Shown here in pieces: positions 1 through 5,054 of a stretch of 5,658 bases of DNA (position 1 is its first letter; each line of letters starts with the position of its first letter). The stretch covers positions 1 to 5,658 of the forward strand of contig DAOVRB010000086.1 of NCBI GenBank assembly GCA_030628325.1, given 5' to 3'. This DNA comes from Methanomicrobiaceae archaeon (GTDB lineage Archaea; Halobacteriota; Methanomicrobia; Methanomicrobiales; Methanomicrobiaceae). The notes beneath the pieces are model-generated. The model did no database searches, had not been told where the DNA came from, and was given only the letters and a program-made list of their open reading frames with translations. A program made the translations under genes and the position numbers.

Positions 1-881
1 CTTACATCCTCACGTTTTGGAGCAATGGAATCCAGTTCATCTATGAAAATAATAGACGGAGCATTTTCTTCCGCTTCATCAAAAATTTCACGCAGACGCT
101 GCTCACTCTCGCCATAGTATTTTGAAATCACTTCAGGTCCGGCAATTGAGATGAAATGTGCGCCACTCTCATTTGCAACGGCCTTTGCAATCAATGTCTT
201 TCCGGTTCCTGGAGGGCCATACAGAAGAACACCTTTCGGCGGCTCAATTCCCAGTCTGTTAAAAAGTTCAGGGTGGCGAAGAGGCAGTTCTATCGTTTCG
301 CGGACATGCTGAAGCTCACCTTTCAGACCTCCGACATCCTCATATGAGATATGTTTCAGGCTCTCAAAACCTGCCGCGGGCTTGTCTGAAAAGTTAATCT
401 CTGTATCTTTTGTTATTATTACCGCGTTTTCAGGTTCAATTGACACTACTTTAAAAGCAAGCATCTGGGGCTGCATAAACGGAAGGCCTGCCTGTACCGG
501 AACGGTATCATCCTTCACTACCGGAAAGTCAATCAGGCGGTTTACAACCTGATTGAAATTAATCGGGATCTGTCTGACCAGGTCTTCAGGCGGAGCAAGC
601 ACAACCTGCTCTGCCTTTACTAAATCACCGATGGTCGTGACCTCAAGCCGGTCCCCGAGACTTACTCCTGTATTTAGCCGGGTATAATTATCTATACGAA
701 CCTTCTCTTGATTCCAGTCATTTACAAACATTCTCCATACTTTCGCTACAGTCTGCCTTTTCCCCTTAAGATATACAAGATCTCCGGGAGATACACGCAA
801 CTGAAGCATTGTCTCAGGATCAAGACGTACCTTTCCTCCACCCTGATCCTCAGGATATGCACTGTCTACTTTAAGAAACAT
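1..881 (-). CDS. Cdc48/VAT-family AAA+ ATPase, N-terminal part (runs off left edge)
   Basis: A Cdc48/p97/VAT-type unfoldase is a cytosolic hexamer that pulls proteins apart with ATP, often feeding the archaeal proteasome. About 293 residues are visible from the chosen start. Residues 1 to about 170 form the two-part Cdc48 N-domain: a double-psi barrel half containing GGGKVRLDPETM, then a second half ending AVIITKDTEI. The D1 AAA module begins near residue 179 with SYEDVGGL. It has Walker A GPPGTGKT at residues 222-229 (bases 195-218) and Walker B IIFIDE at 277-282 (bases 36-53), followed by LDSIAPKRE. The rest of D1, the arginine fingers and D2 lie outside. The frame is open up to an ATG at 914, with further ATGs at 905 and 881. 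I chose 881 because AAGGTGA (890-896) sits 8 bases before it and MFLKVDSA matches the first barrel strand of VAT. The longer starts would add 8 or 11 residues and remain possible. The family call is very sure; which paralogue it is cannot be told. Confidence 0.93.
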   Translation of the reverse strand, partial: MFLKVDSAYPEDQGGGKVRLDPETMLQLRVSPGDLVYLKGKRQTVAKVWRMFVNDWNQEKVRIDNYTRLNTGVSLGDRLEVTTIGDLVKAEQVVLAPPEDLVRQIPINFNQVVNRLIDFPVVKDDTVPVQAGLPFMQPQMLAFKVVSIEPENAVIITKDTEINFSDKPAAGFESLKHISYEDVGGLKGELQHVRETIELPLRHPELFNRLGIEPPKGVLLYGPPGTGKTLIAKAVANESGAHFISIAGPEVISKYYGESEQRLREIFDEAEENAPSIIFIDELDSIAPKREDV

Positions 882-889
882 CTCAGGCT

Positions 890-896
890 TCACCTT
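890..896 (-). promoter_or_regulatory. Ribosome binding site for the Cdc48-family gene (decides the start)
   Basis: On the minus strand AAGGTGA lies 8 bases upstream of the ATG at 881-879. It matches the GGTGA core of the archaeal Shine-Dalgarno sequence. No such motif precedes the in-frame ATGs at 905 or 914, so this site favours the shorter protein. If a longer start is used, the match would be chance within coding sequence. Confidence 0.5.
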
Positions 897-902
897 AACA
901 CT

Positions 903-910
903 CATATATG
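903..910 (+). promoter_or_regulatory. Candidate TATA element for larC-radB
   Basis: The run CATATATG just upstream of larC is the best-placed TATA-like element on the plus strand. Its centre is about 28 bases before the larC ATG at 935. At the usual archaeal spacing of about 26 bases, the transcript would begin within a few bases of the start codon, giving a leaderless or nearly leaderless mRNA. This agrees with the absence of a Shine-Dalgarno motif before 935. The match is short and AT-rich, so this is a weak call. Confidence 0.3.
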
Positions 911-916
911 CCATGG

Positions 917-924
917 TTTATAAG
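917..924 (-). promoter_or_regulatory. Candidate TATA box for the Cdc48-family gene
   Basis: On the minus strand this reads CTTATAAA, close to the archaeal box A consensus. A start site about 26 bases downstream would fall near 894, just before or at the AAGGTGA motif, and would give a very short leader ahead of the ATG at 881. Read on the plus strand as TTTATAAG, it is too close to the larC ATG (935) to serve larC. Inferred from motif and spacing only. Confidence 0.4.
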
Positions 925-934
925 TACTATTGAT

Positions 935-2125
935 ATGCGAATACTCCTCTTTGATCCGTTCAGTGGTGCTGCAGGTGATATGATCATTGGATCCCTCCTT
1001 GATTGTGGAGCAGATGAAGATCTGGTCTCAAAAGCAATGGCTTCAGTAGCAGGTAAACCCACCATTCACCGGGTTGACAGGTGCGGCATTTCAGCAATTA
1101 AAGTTGAAACGCATGCAGAAGAAGAACACCGCACACTCAAAGAGGTGCTCAGCATAGTGGAAACGGGGAAAGCTCCGGATGAAGCCCTGGAAATGGCCAA
1201 AAGGGTTTTTCTGCGCATACACCGCGCCGAACAGTCTGTGCACGGCAAATCATCTCATTTCCATGAAGTGGGCGCGGATGATGCCATAGCAGATGTCATA
1301 GGAGCATGCACTGCACTTCATTCTCTCAAAACGGATGGCGTTGCGGTTCTCCCTGTACACCTGGGCAGGGGATTTACCAGAAGCGCACATGGCAGGTTTC
1401 CCATACCCGCCCCCGCCACAATGGCAATTCTTTGTGAATCCGGACTTGGCATATCACAGGGAAATGAAAAACGGGAGTTATGCACCCCGACAGGCGCGGC
1501 CCTCCTGTCAGAATTTTCAACCATCAGACCCGCCGATGTTGCCGTGGCGTCTATTGAAAAAAACGGATACGGAGCAGGCAGCAGAAACCCTGATGACACC
1601 CCGAACGTACTCCGTGTATCACTATTAAACTCTGAAGCGGTTCCTGCCCCCGCAGGTGACTGCGTGGATATACTGGAAACCAATGTAGATGATGTCACAG
1701 GCGAAGTCATCGCATACACCCTGCAGAAACTCATGAATTCGGGAGCAAGAGATGCCTGCGCAATCCCGATAATTATGAAAAAAGGGCGCAGCGGAGAACT
1801 AATCAGGGTAATATCTCACCCGGAGAAGACACAGGCACTTGTTGAAATTATGTCAGCCGAACTTGGTACACTTGGTATCAGGTGCATAAGCTCAGTCCAC
1901 AGATCCCTTATTACAAGGACAATAATGGATATTAACATAAAATTTGGAGACAGAAACTACACAATAAGTGCAAAAACAGGATGGTTAAACGGCATTCCAT
2001 CGTCTGTTAAGGCGGAATACGAAGAGGCACGGGCCTGTGCCGAACAGGAGGGGATTCCACTGCGCCTCGTAACAAGAAAAGTCGAAGAGAAAGCCTGGCA
2101 GGAAATAGAACAGAGGAGTGTGTAA
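935..2125 (+). CDS. larC: LarC, nickel insertion enzyme for the nickel-pincer nucleotide cofactor
   Basis: LarC is the CTP-dependent cyclometallase that inserts nickel into pyridinium-3,5-bisthiocarboxylic acid mononucleotide. This is the last step in making the cofactor of lactate racemase LarA and its relatives. The 396-residue protein is full length for the family. Visible landmarks are the N-terminal MRILLFDPFSGAAGDM, HFHEVGADDAIADVIG at residues 108-123, HGRFPIPAPAT in the middle, CTPTGAAL, ETNVDDVTGE at 248-257 and MKKGR at 281-285. I start at 935 rather than the in-frame ATG at 908, because the conserved N-terminus begins exactly there and the extra nine residues match nothing in the family. 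In Lactiplantibacillus larC is read through a programmed frameshift; here both halves are one uninterrupted frame. The His-rich stretch common before the first domain's helices is reduced to EEEHRTLKE. No larB, larE or larA is in the window. radB follows after 5 bases, so the two are probably co-transcribed. Confidence 0.94.
   Translation: MRILLFDPFSGAAGDMIIGSLLDCGADEDLVSKAMASVAGKPTIHRVDRCGISAIKVETHAEEEHRTLKEVLSIVETGKAPDEALEMAKRVFLRIHRAEQSVHGKSSHFHEVGADDAIADVIGACTALHSLKTDGVAVLPVHLGRGFTRSAHGRFPIPAPATMAILCESGLGISQGNEKRELCTPTGAALLSEFSTIRPADVAVASIEKNGYGAGSRNPDDTPNVLRVSLLNSEAVPAPAGDCVDILETNVDDVTGEVIAYTLQKLMNSGARDACAIPIIMKKGRSGELIRVISHPEKTQALVEIMSAELGTLGIRCISSVHRSLITRTIMDINIKFGDRNYTISAKTGWLNGIPSSVKAEYEEARACAEQEGIPLRLVTRKVEEKAWQEIEQRSV
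2113..2118 (+). promoter_or_regulatory. Ribosome binding site for radB inside the end of larC
   Basis: GAGGAG (2113-2118) lies within the last codons of larC, 12 bases before the radB ATG at 2131. The spacing is slightly long, but no better motif is present in the 5-base gap. Its position suggests radB translation is coupled to larC. Confidence 0.5.
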
Positions 2126-2130
2126 CCAGA

Positions 2131-2799
2131 ATGGATATCTCACATGTTAGTACCGGTTCTAAAGACCTTAATTCCCTGATTGGCGGCGGAATGGAAAAGA
2201 GAATTCTTATCCAGTATTATGGGGAACCCGGATGCGGAAAGAGCACCGTATGTATACTCGCTGCCGTGGAATGCCTGAAGTCCGGCAGACATGTAATAAT
2301 AATTGACACCGAAGGATTCTCAGTTGAGAGGTTCAGACAGATTGCAGGTGAAGATGCTGAGCAACTGGCAGAACAGCTCCTCCTCTTTGAACCGATTGAT
2401 TTTGACCAGCAGGGAATCATGATCGGTGAGTGCGACCAGATACTCAAGACAAAAGATGTCGGACTGATTATCCTTGACTCTGCTACCGCTCTGTACAGGA
2501 TCGAAACGGGTAATTCCGGGGAGCCGCAGCGCAAACTTACGACCCAGCTCATCAGACTGCTGGGGTATGCCAAAAGGTTCAGTATCCCGGTAATCATCAC
2601 AAACCAGGTCTTCCAGGACATTAGCAGAGATCAGCTTTCAGGTCTTGGAGGAACCGGGCTCAGGCACATCTCAAAAATAATCGTGAAAATCGAAAAGAAA
2701 AACGGCCACATGGCAGCAACACTTGAAAAACACCGCTCTCAGCCTGAAGGAAATACTATTGAATTTGAAATAATAAATGAAGGTATCAGAAGAGTATAA
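2131..2799 (+). CDS. radB: RadB, archaeal RecA/Rad51 paralogue for DNA repair and recombination
   Basis: RadB is an archaeal paralogue of the RadA recombinase that binds DNA and helps homologous recombination but is a poor strand-exchange enzyme itself. The 222-residue protein is just the RecA core; the helix-hairpin-helix N-terminal domain of RadA is absent, as is usual for RadB. It opens with STGSKDLNSLIGGGME, the family's lead-in. Walker A GEPGCGKST is at residues 31-39, and IIIDTEG around 56-62 is the strand after the P-loop helix. Walker B is LIILDSATALYR at 112-123. Later come TTQLIRLLGYAKRFSIPVI with TNQV, and GGTGLRHISKIIVKIEK, both typical of RadA/RadB. The start at 2131 gives the expected N-terminus. 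It lies 5 bases after larC, probably in the same transcript. Its last 14 bases overlap the end of dapF, which is read the other way. Other RecA-like families such as KaiC or RadA are less likely, given the length and the missing N-domain. Confidence 0.93.
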   Translation: MDISHVSTGSKDLNSLIGGGMEKRILIQYYGEPGCGKSTVCILAAVECLKSGRHVIIIDTEGFSVERFRQIAGEDAEQLAEQLLLFEPIDFDQQGIMIGECDQILKTKDVGLIILDSATALYRIETGNSGEPQRKLTTQLIRLLGYAKRFSIPVIITNQVFQDISRDQLSGLGGTGLRHISKIIVKIEKKNGHMAATLEKHRSQPEGNTIEFEIINEGIRRV

Positions 2800-3604
2800 C
2801 TCCTGAGAAAACTGTATTTGCAGGCCCTTCCATTTTAGTCCCGTCCCCTAAATAAATTGTCAGCGGACCACCTTTTGTCATTACAAGAACCTGATCCCCT
2901 ACCTTGCCAAGATGGTGCGCAATCGCTGCTGAGGCTGTTGAACCGGTTCCGCAACTGAATGTTTCAGCCTCAACCCCGCGCTCAAAGGTCCTGATATGAA
3001 GCTCGTTTTCACCTGCAATTTCAACAAAGTTTACATTTGCACCTTCCGGGAATGATGGATGGTTTCTGATGACAGGACCAAGGGCCATAATATCGGTCGC
3101 ACCGATTTCATCAACAAAGACAACTGCATGAGGTACACCGGTGTTTGTCGCATATACTGTGTAGTCTGCAATCTCTTCCACATATTCACCATCTCCGGTT
3201 GCCGGGATACCTTTTCTCTCAAATGCAGGGTCAACCATATCTATTGTTGCAAAAAAACCATCTTCCCGGTATTCCATATTAACTCCAAGATCTCCGGCAG
3301 GAGTTTCCACCGTGCAGTTTTCTTTTACGTATCCCATATCATACGCATATTTTGCAAGACAGCGGATACCGTTCCCGCACATCTCAGCCTCACTCTCATC
3401 AGGCTGAAACAATCTCATTTTAACATCAGAATTCTTTGATGCAGAGATAAAAAGAATGCCGTCAGCACCTATGCCAAACCTGCGGTCACAGTACAGGCGG
3501 GCAAAAACACCCTTCATATCATCGGGAATAACAATATTGTCAGTTTCGTCAATGAGAATGAAATCATTGCCATTACCCTGTAATTTTATAAATGGAATCT
3601 CCAT
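2786..3604 (-). CDS. dapF: Diaminopimelate epimerase DapF
   Basis: DapF interconverts LL- and meso-diaminopimelate in the cytosol, the step before decarboxylation to lysine. It is cofactor-free and uses two cysteines as acid and base. The 272-residue protein is full length. Both catalytic cysteines are in their motifs: Cys76 in MCGNGIRCLAKY and Cys218 in ETFSCGTGSTAS. GNGNDF at 10-15, RRFGIGADG at 41-49, TNTGVPHAV at 154-162, EGANVNFVE at 187-195 and ERGVEAET before the second cysteine are the other family signatures, and they occur in order in two similar halves. The start at 3604 is supported by a strong ribosome binding site (3610-3617) and the normal N-terminus MEIPFIKLQGNGNDF. The gene stands alone on its strand with its own likely promoter, and its stop codon lies inside the end of radB. 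Very little doubt about the assignment. Confidence 0.97.
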   Translation of the reverse strand: MEIPFIKLQGNGNDFILIDETDNIVIPDDMKGVFARLYCDRRFGIGADGILFISASKNSDVKMRLFQPDESEAEMCGNGIRCLAKYAYDMGYVKENCTVETPAGDLGVNMEYREDGFFATIDMVDPAFERKGIPATGDGEYVEEIADYTVYATNTGVPHAVVFVDEIGATDIMALGPVIRNHPSFPEGANVNFVEIAGENELHIRTFERGVEAETFSCGTGSTASAAIAHHLGKVGDQVLVMTKGGPLTIYLGDGTKMEGPANTVFSGVILF

Positions 3605-3609
3605 TAAAA

Positions 3610-3617
3610 CACCTCTC
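3610..3617 (-). promoter_or_regulatory. Ribosome binding site for dapF
   Basis: On the minus strand GAGAGGTG ends 5 bases before the ATG at 3604. It is a good match to the GGAGGTGA consensus and fixes the dapF start. Confidence 0.8.
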
Positions 3618-3667
3618 GTTATAATTTATCTGGCACAATATAGTAACAAAGTTTTGATCCGTCTTCT

Positions 3668-3675
3668 TTATATGG
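3668..3675 (-). promoter_or_regulatory. Candidate TATA box for dapF
   Basis: On the minus strand this reads CATATAAA. A start site about 26 bases downstream, near 3645, would give a leader of about 40 bases that includes the dapF ribosome binding site. A weaker alternative is ACTATATT at 3637-3644, but it would place the start on the ribosome binding site. The same bases read TTTATATG on the plus strand and could equally well face right, where no gene follows. A tandem TGTGGT repeat (3680-3685 and 3688-3693) lies directly upstream with respect to dapF. Confidence 0.4.
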
Positions 3676-3754
3676 ACATTGTGGTACTGTGGTGGGCCTG
3701 ACCTTAGCCAGTCAAATCAGGTCTTTCCGGATAAAATAAACTTTTTCTATCCAG

Positions 3755-3814
3755 TCCGTACAGGTTGTTGCATCAGGAACTAAGAAGAACGTCCTGAAAG
3801 ACTTTTTCTACGGA
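3755..3814. repeat. Nested inverted repeats between rbcL and dapF
   Basis: An outer perfect 6-base inverted repeat TCCGTA (3755-3760) / TACGGA (3809-3814) encloses an inner one, TCAGGA (3773-3778) / TCCTGA (3792-3797). The two interior flanks are nearly equal, 12 and 11 bases. A direct repeat CTTTTTCTA occurs at 3741-3749 and 3802-3810. On the plus strand, bases 3803-3818 can also form a hairpin with a C(UACG)G tetraloop, which would compete with the outer stem. It may be part of the rbcL 3' untranslated region or an independent small RNA. No known RNA family is recognised. Confidence 0.4.
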
Positions 3815-3826
3815 AAAAAGAAAAAA
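3814..3826 (-). terminator. U-tract terminator downstream of rbcL
   Basis: Fifteen bases after the rbcL stop, the minus-strand transcript would read TTTTTTCTTTTTT. Archaeal RNA polymerase stops at such U-tracts without needing a preceding GC-rich hairpin. The position right behind the operon makes this the likely end of the isomerase-rbcL transcript. The sequence just beyond it is the nested inverted repeat at 3755-3814. Confidence 0.6.
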
Positions 3827-3840
3827 CGGGTTATAATAAA

Positions 3841-5040
3841 TTATGAACTGCCCCACTTCTGGAGGGCCCGCTCAAGTTCATAATGATCCTTTGCATATTC
3901 TTCGGCACTCATACCTGCCATAAACGCATCCACCGCCTGCCGCATGGCCCGGACACCGGCAGCAGTGCCATCTGGGTGACCGTGAATACCTCCTCCTGCC
4001 TGGAGCACAATATCCATCCCAAGACCGGCAAGTTCTGCATTAACCTTCCCAGGATGAAGACCACCACTTGCAACGGGAAACGTCATCTTCATACCAAATG
4101 AAGCAGAGGTCAGTACCCGGTTATCCCCCTTAAGTGCCTCAGGATCATGGCCCATTTTGCCACTGATTGTGCCTGTATGGAGCTGATCACCACCAAGCAT
4201 ACGAACCAGCCTTGCAATGGGTCGCATAGCAATACCGTGTTCCGGATTCCTTGTCATTGCAGCATGCATAGTCCTATGCACATGAATGGGTACTTTTATA
4301 GCCGGATCTTCCGCAAGCGCCTGCAGGGCCGAAAAGCCACAGGTGATTACATCCACCATGACGGTATTGGCACCGCCTTCAATAGCATTTTCCGCACGTT
4401 CAACAATTTTATCCGCTCTGTCAGTTACGTTAACTGCATACAGTACCTGACGTCCCGTATCCTCTCTTGCTTCATCAAGGCGTGCCATTACTGCAGTCAC
4501 CCTCTCATTAAGTGGACAGAATGCCTGATTTGTCAGGGTTTCATCATCCTTGATAAAATCCACACCGCCTATTGCCGCCTGATACGCAACAGCCGCAGTA
4601 TCGTCAGGGTTCAAACCTGCCTTGGGTTTAATAATTGTGCCGATATGAGGACGTTTTTTTGACCCGATTAGTCGTCTTACCCCTGTAATTCCAAATTTAG
4701 GTCCTTTGAACGGCACCAGCACATCCGGAAATTCCACATCAAGAAGCCTTACTGCTTCAAGACTACCAAGTCCGAAGAGATTACCTGCCACAACTGAAAG
4801 GTACTGTGGCACATTTCCGGGTTCAAAAATTTCTGCGGGGTAATGGATTTTTGTGATATATCCCTCACCTTCAGGGAGAACACTTTCAACCCAACCATCC
4901 AGTTTTTTCACATAAGAGAGACGTGTAGTAATATCAGTCCATGTTCCTGTTGTCTCCTCGTCACTGATCGCCTGTGCAGCATCTTTTGGGGTTATACTCA
5001 GGTCAGGCCTGAAATAATAGGTTGCAATAACATCTGGCAT
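3841..5040 (-). CDS. rbcL: Ribulose-1,5-bisphosphate carboxylase, archaeal form III
   Basis: RuBisCO adds CO2 to ribulose-1,5-bisphosphate to give two 3-phosphoglycerates. In archaea form III acts in AMP/nucleoside breakdown and, in Methanospirillum-type methanogens, in the reductive hexulose-phosphate cycle. The catalytic residues are present (spinach numbering in brackets): Glu28 (60), TTGTW with Trp34 (66), Asn87 (123), Lys138 and Lys140 in IIKPKAGL (175, 177), carbamylated Lys164 with Asp166 and Glu167 in FIKDDE (201, 203, 204), His255 (294), His288 (327), loop-6 Lys295 (334), Ser325 in VASGG (379) and the phosphate-binding AGGGIHGHPDG. Spacings 175-201 and 294-334 are exactly conserved, so this is a true RuBisCO and not a form IV RuBisCO-like protein. 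It has 399 residues, against roughly 425-445 in Methanocaldococcus and Thermococcus: the N-terminus is short, and the stretch between loop 6 and VASGG is about 15 residues shorter than in spinach. After Lys295 the sequence is Met-Gly-His where Leu/Met-Glu-Gly is usual. It is the second gene of an operon, 6 bases after the isomerase. Confidence 0.96.
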   Translation of the reverse strand: MPDVIATYYFRPDLSITPKDAAQAISDEETTGTWTDITTRLSYVKKLDGWVESVLPEGEGYITKIHYPAEIFEPGNVPQYLSVVAGNLFGLGSLEAVRLLDVEFPDVLVPFKGPKFGITGVRRLIGSKKRPHIGTIIKPKAGLNPDDTAAVAYQAAIGGVDFIKDDETLTNQAFCPLNERVTAVMARLDEAREDTGRQVLYAVNVTDRADKIVERAENAIEGGANTVMVDVITCGFSALQALAEDPAIKVPIHVHRTMHAAMTRNPEHGIAMRPIARLVRMLGGDQLHTGTISGKMGHDPEALKGDNRVLTSASFGMKMTFPVASGGLHPGKVNAELAGLGMDIVLQAGGGIHGHPDGTAAGVRAMRQAVDAFMAGMSAEEYAKDHYELERALQKWGSS

Positions 5041-5046
5041 TAATAA

Positions 5047-5054
5047 TCACTCCT
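5047..5054 (-). promoter_or_regulatory. Ribosome binding site for rbcL overlapping the isomerase stop codon
   Basis: On the minus strand AGGAGTGA ends 6 bases before the rbcL ATG at 5040. Its last three bases are the TGA stop codon of the upstream isomerase gene. The terminating ribosome therefore sits on the rbcL initiation region, which suggests translational coupling of two consecutive enzymes. Confidence 0.75.

Noticed and set aside
708..923. Plus-strand open frame over the start of the Cdc48-family gene
   Set aside because: It is a shadow of the minus-strand ATPase, which has a clear domain match; the shadow protein shows no motif.
908..934. N-terminal extension of LarC from the ATG at 908
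   Set aside because: The conserved LarC N-terminus begins exactly at the ATG at 935. The nine added residues match nothing in the family and lie over the divergent promoter.
1318..1734. Minus-strand open frame inside larC
   Set aside because: Antisense shadow of a well-supported LarC; Ser/Pro-rich composition, no recognisable motif.
2217..2621. Minus-strand open frame inside radB
   Set aside because: Antisense shadow of RadB with no family signature or ribosome binding site that I can see.
3456..3701. Plus-strand open frame spanning the dapF start and the intergenic region
   Set aside because: Most of it is antisense to dapF, and the remainder covers the dapF promoter and ribosome binding site.
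4147..4662. 171-codon plus-strand open frame inside rbcL
   Set aside because: Long but antisense to the RuBisCO core; His/Cys-rich composition typical of a reverse-strand artefact, no domain recognised.
3841..5040. RuBisCO-like protein (form IV) instead of true RuBisCO
   Set aside because: All principal catalytic residues, including the carbamylated lysine, both active-site histidines and the loop-6 lysine, are present.
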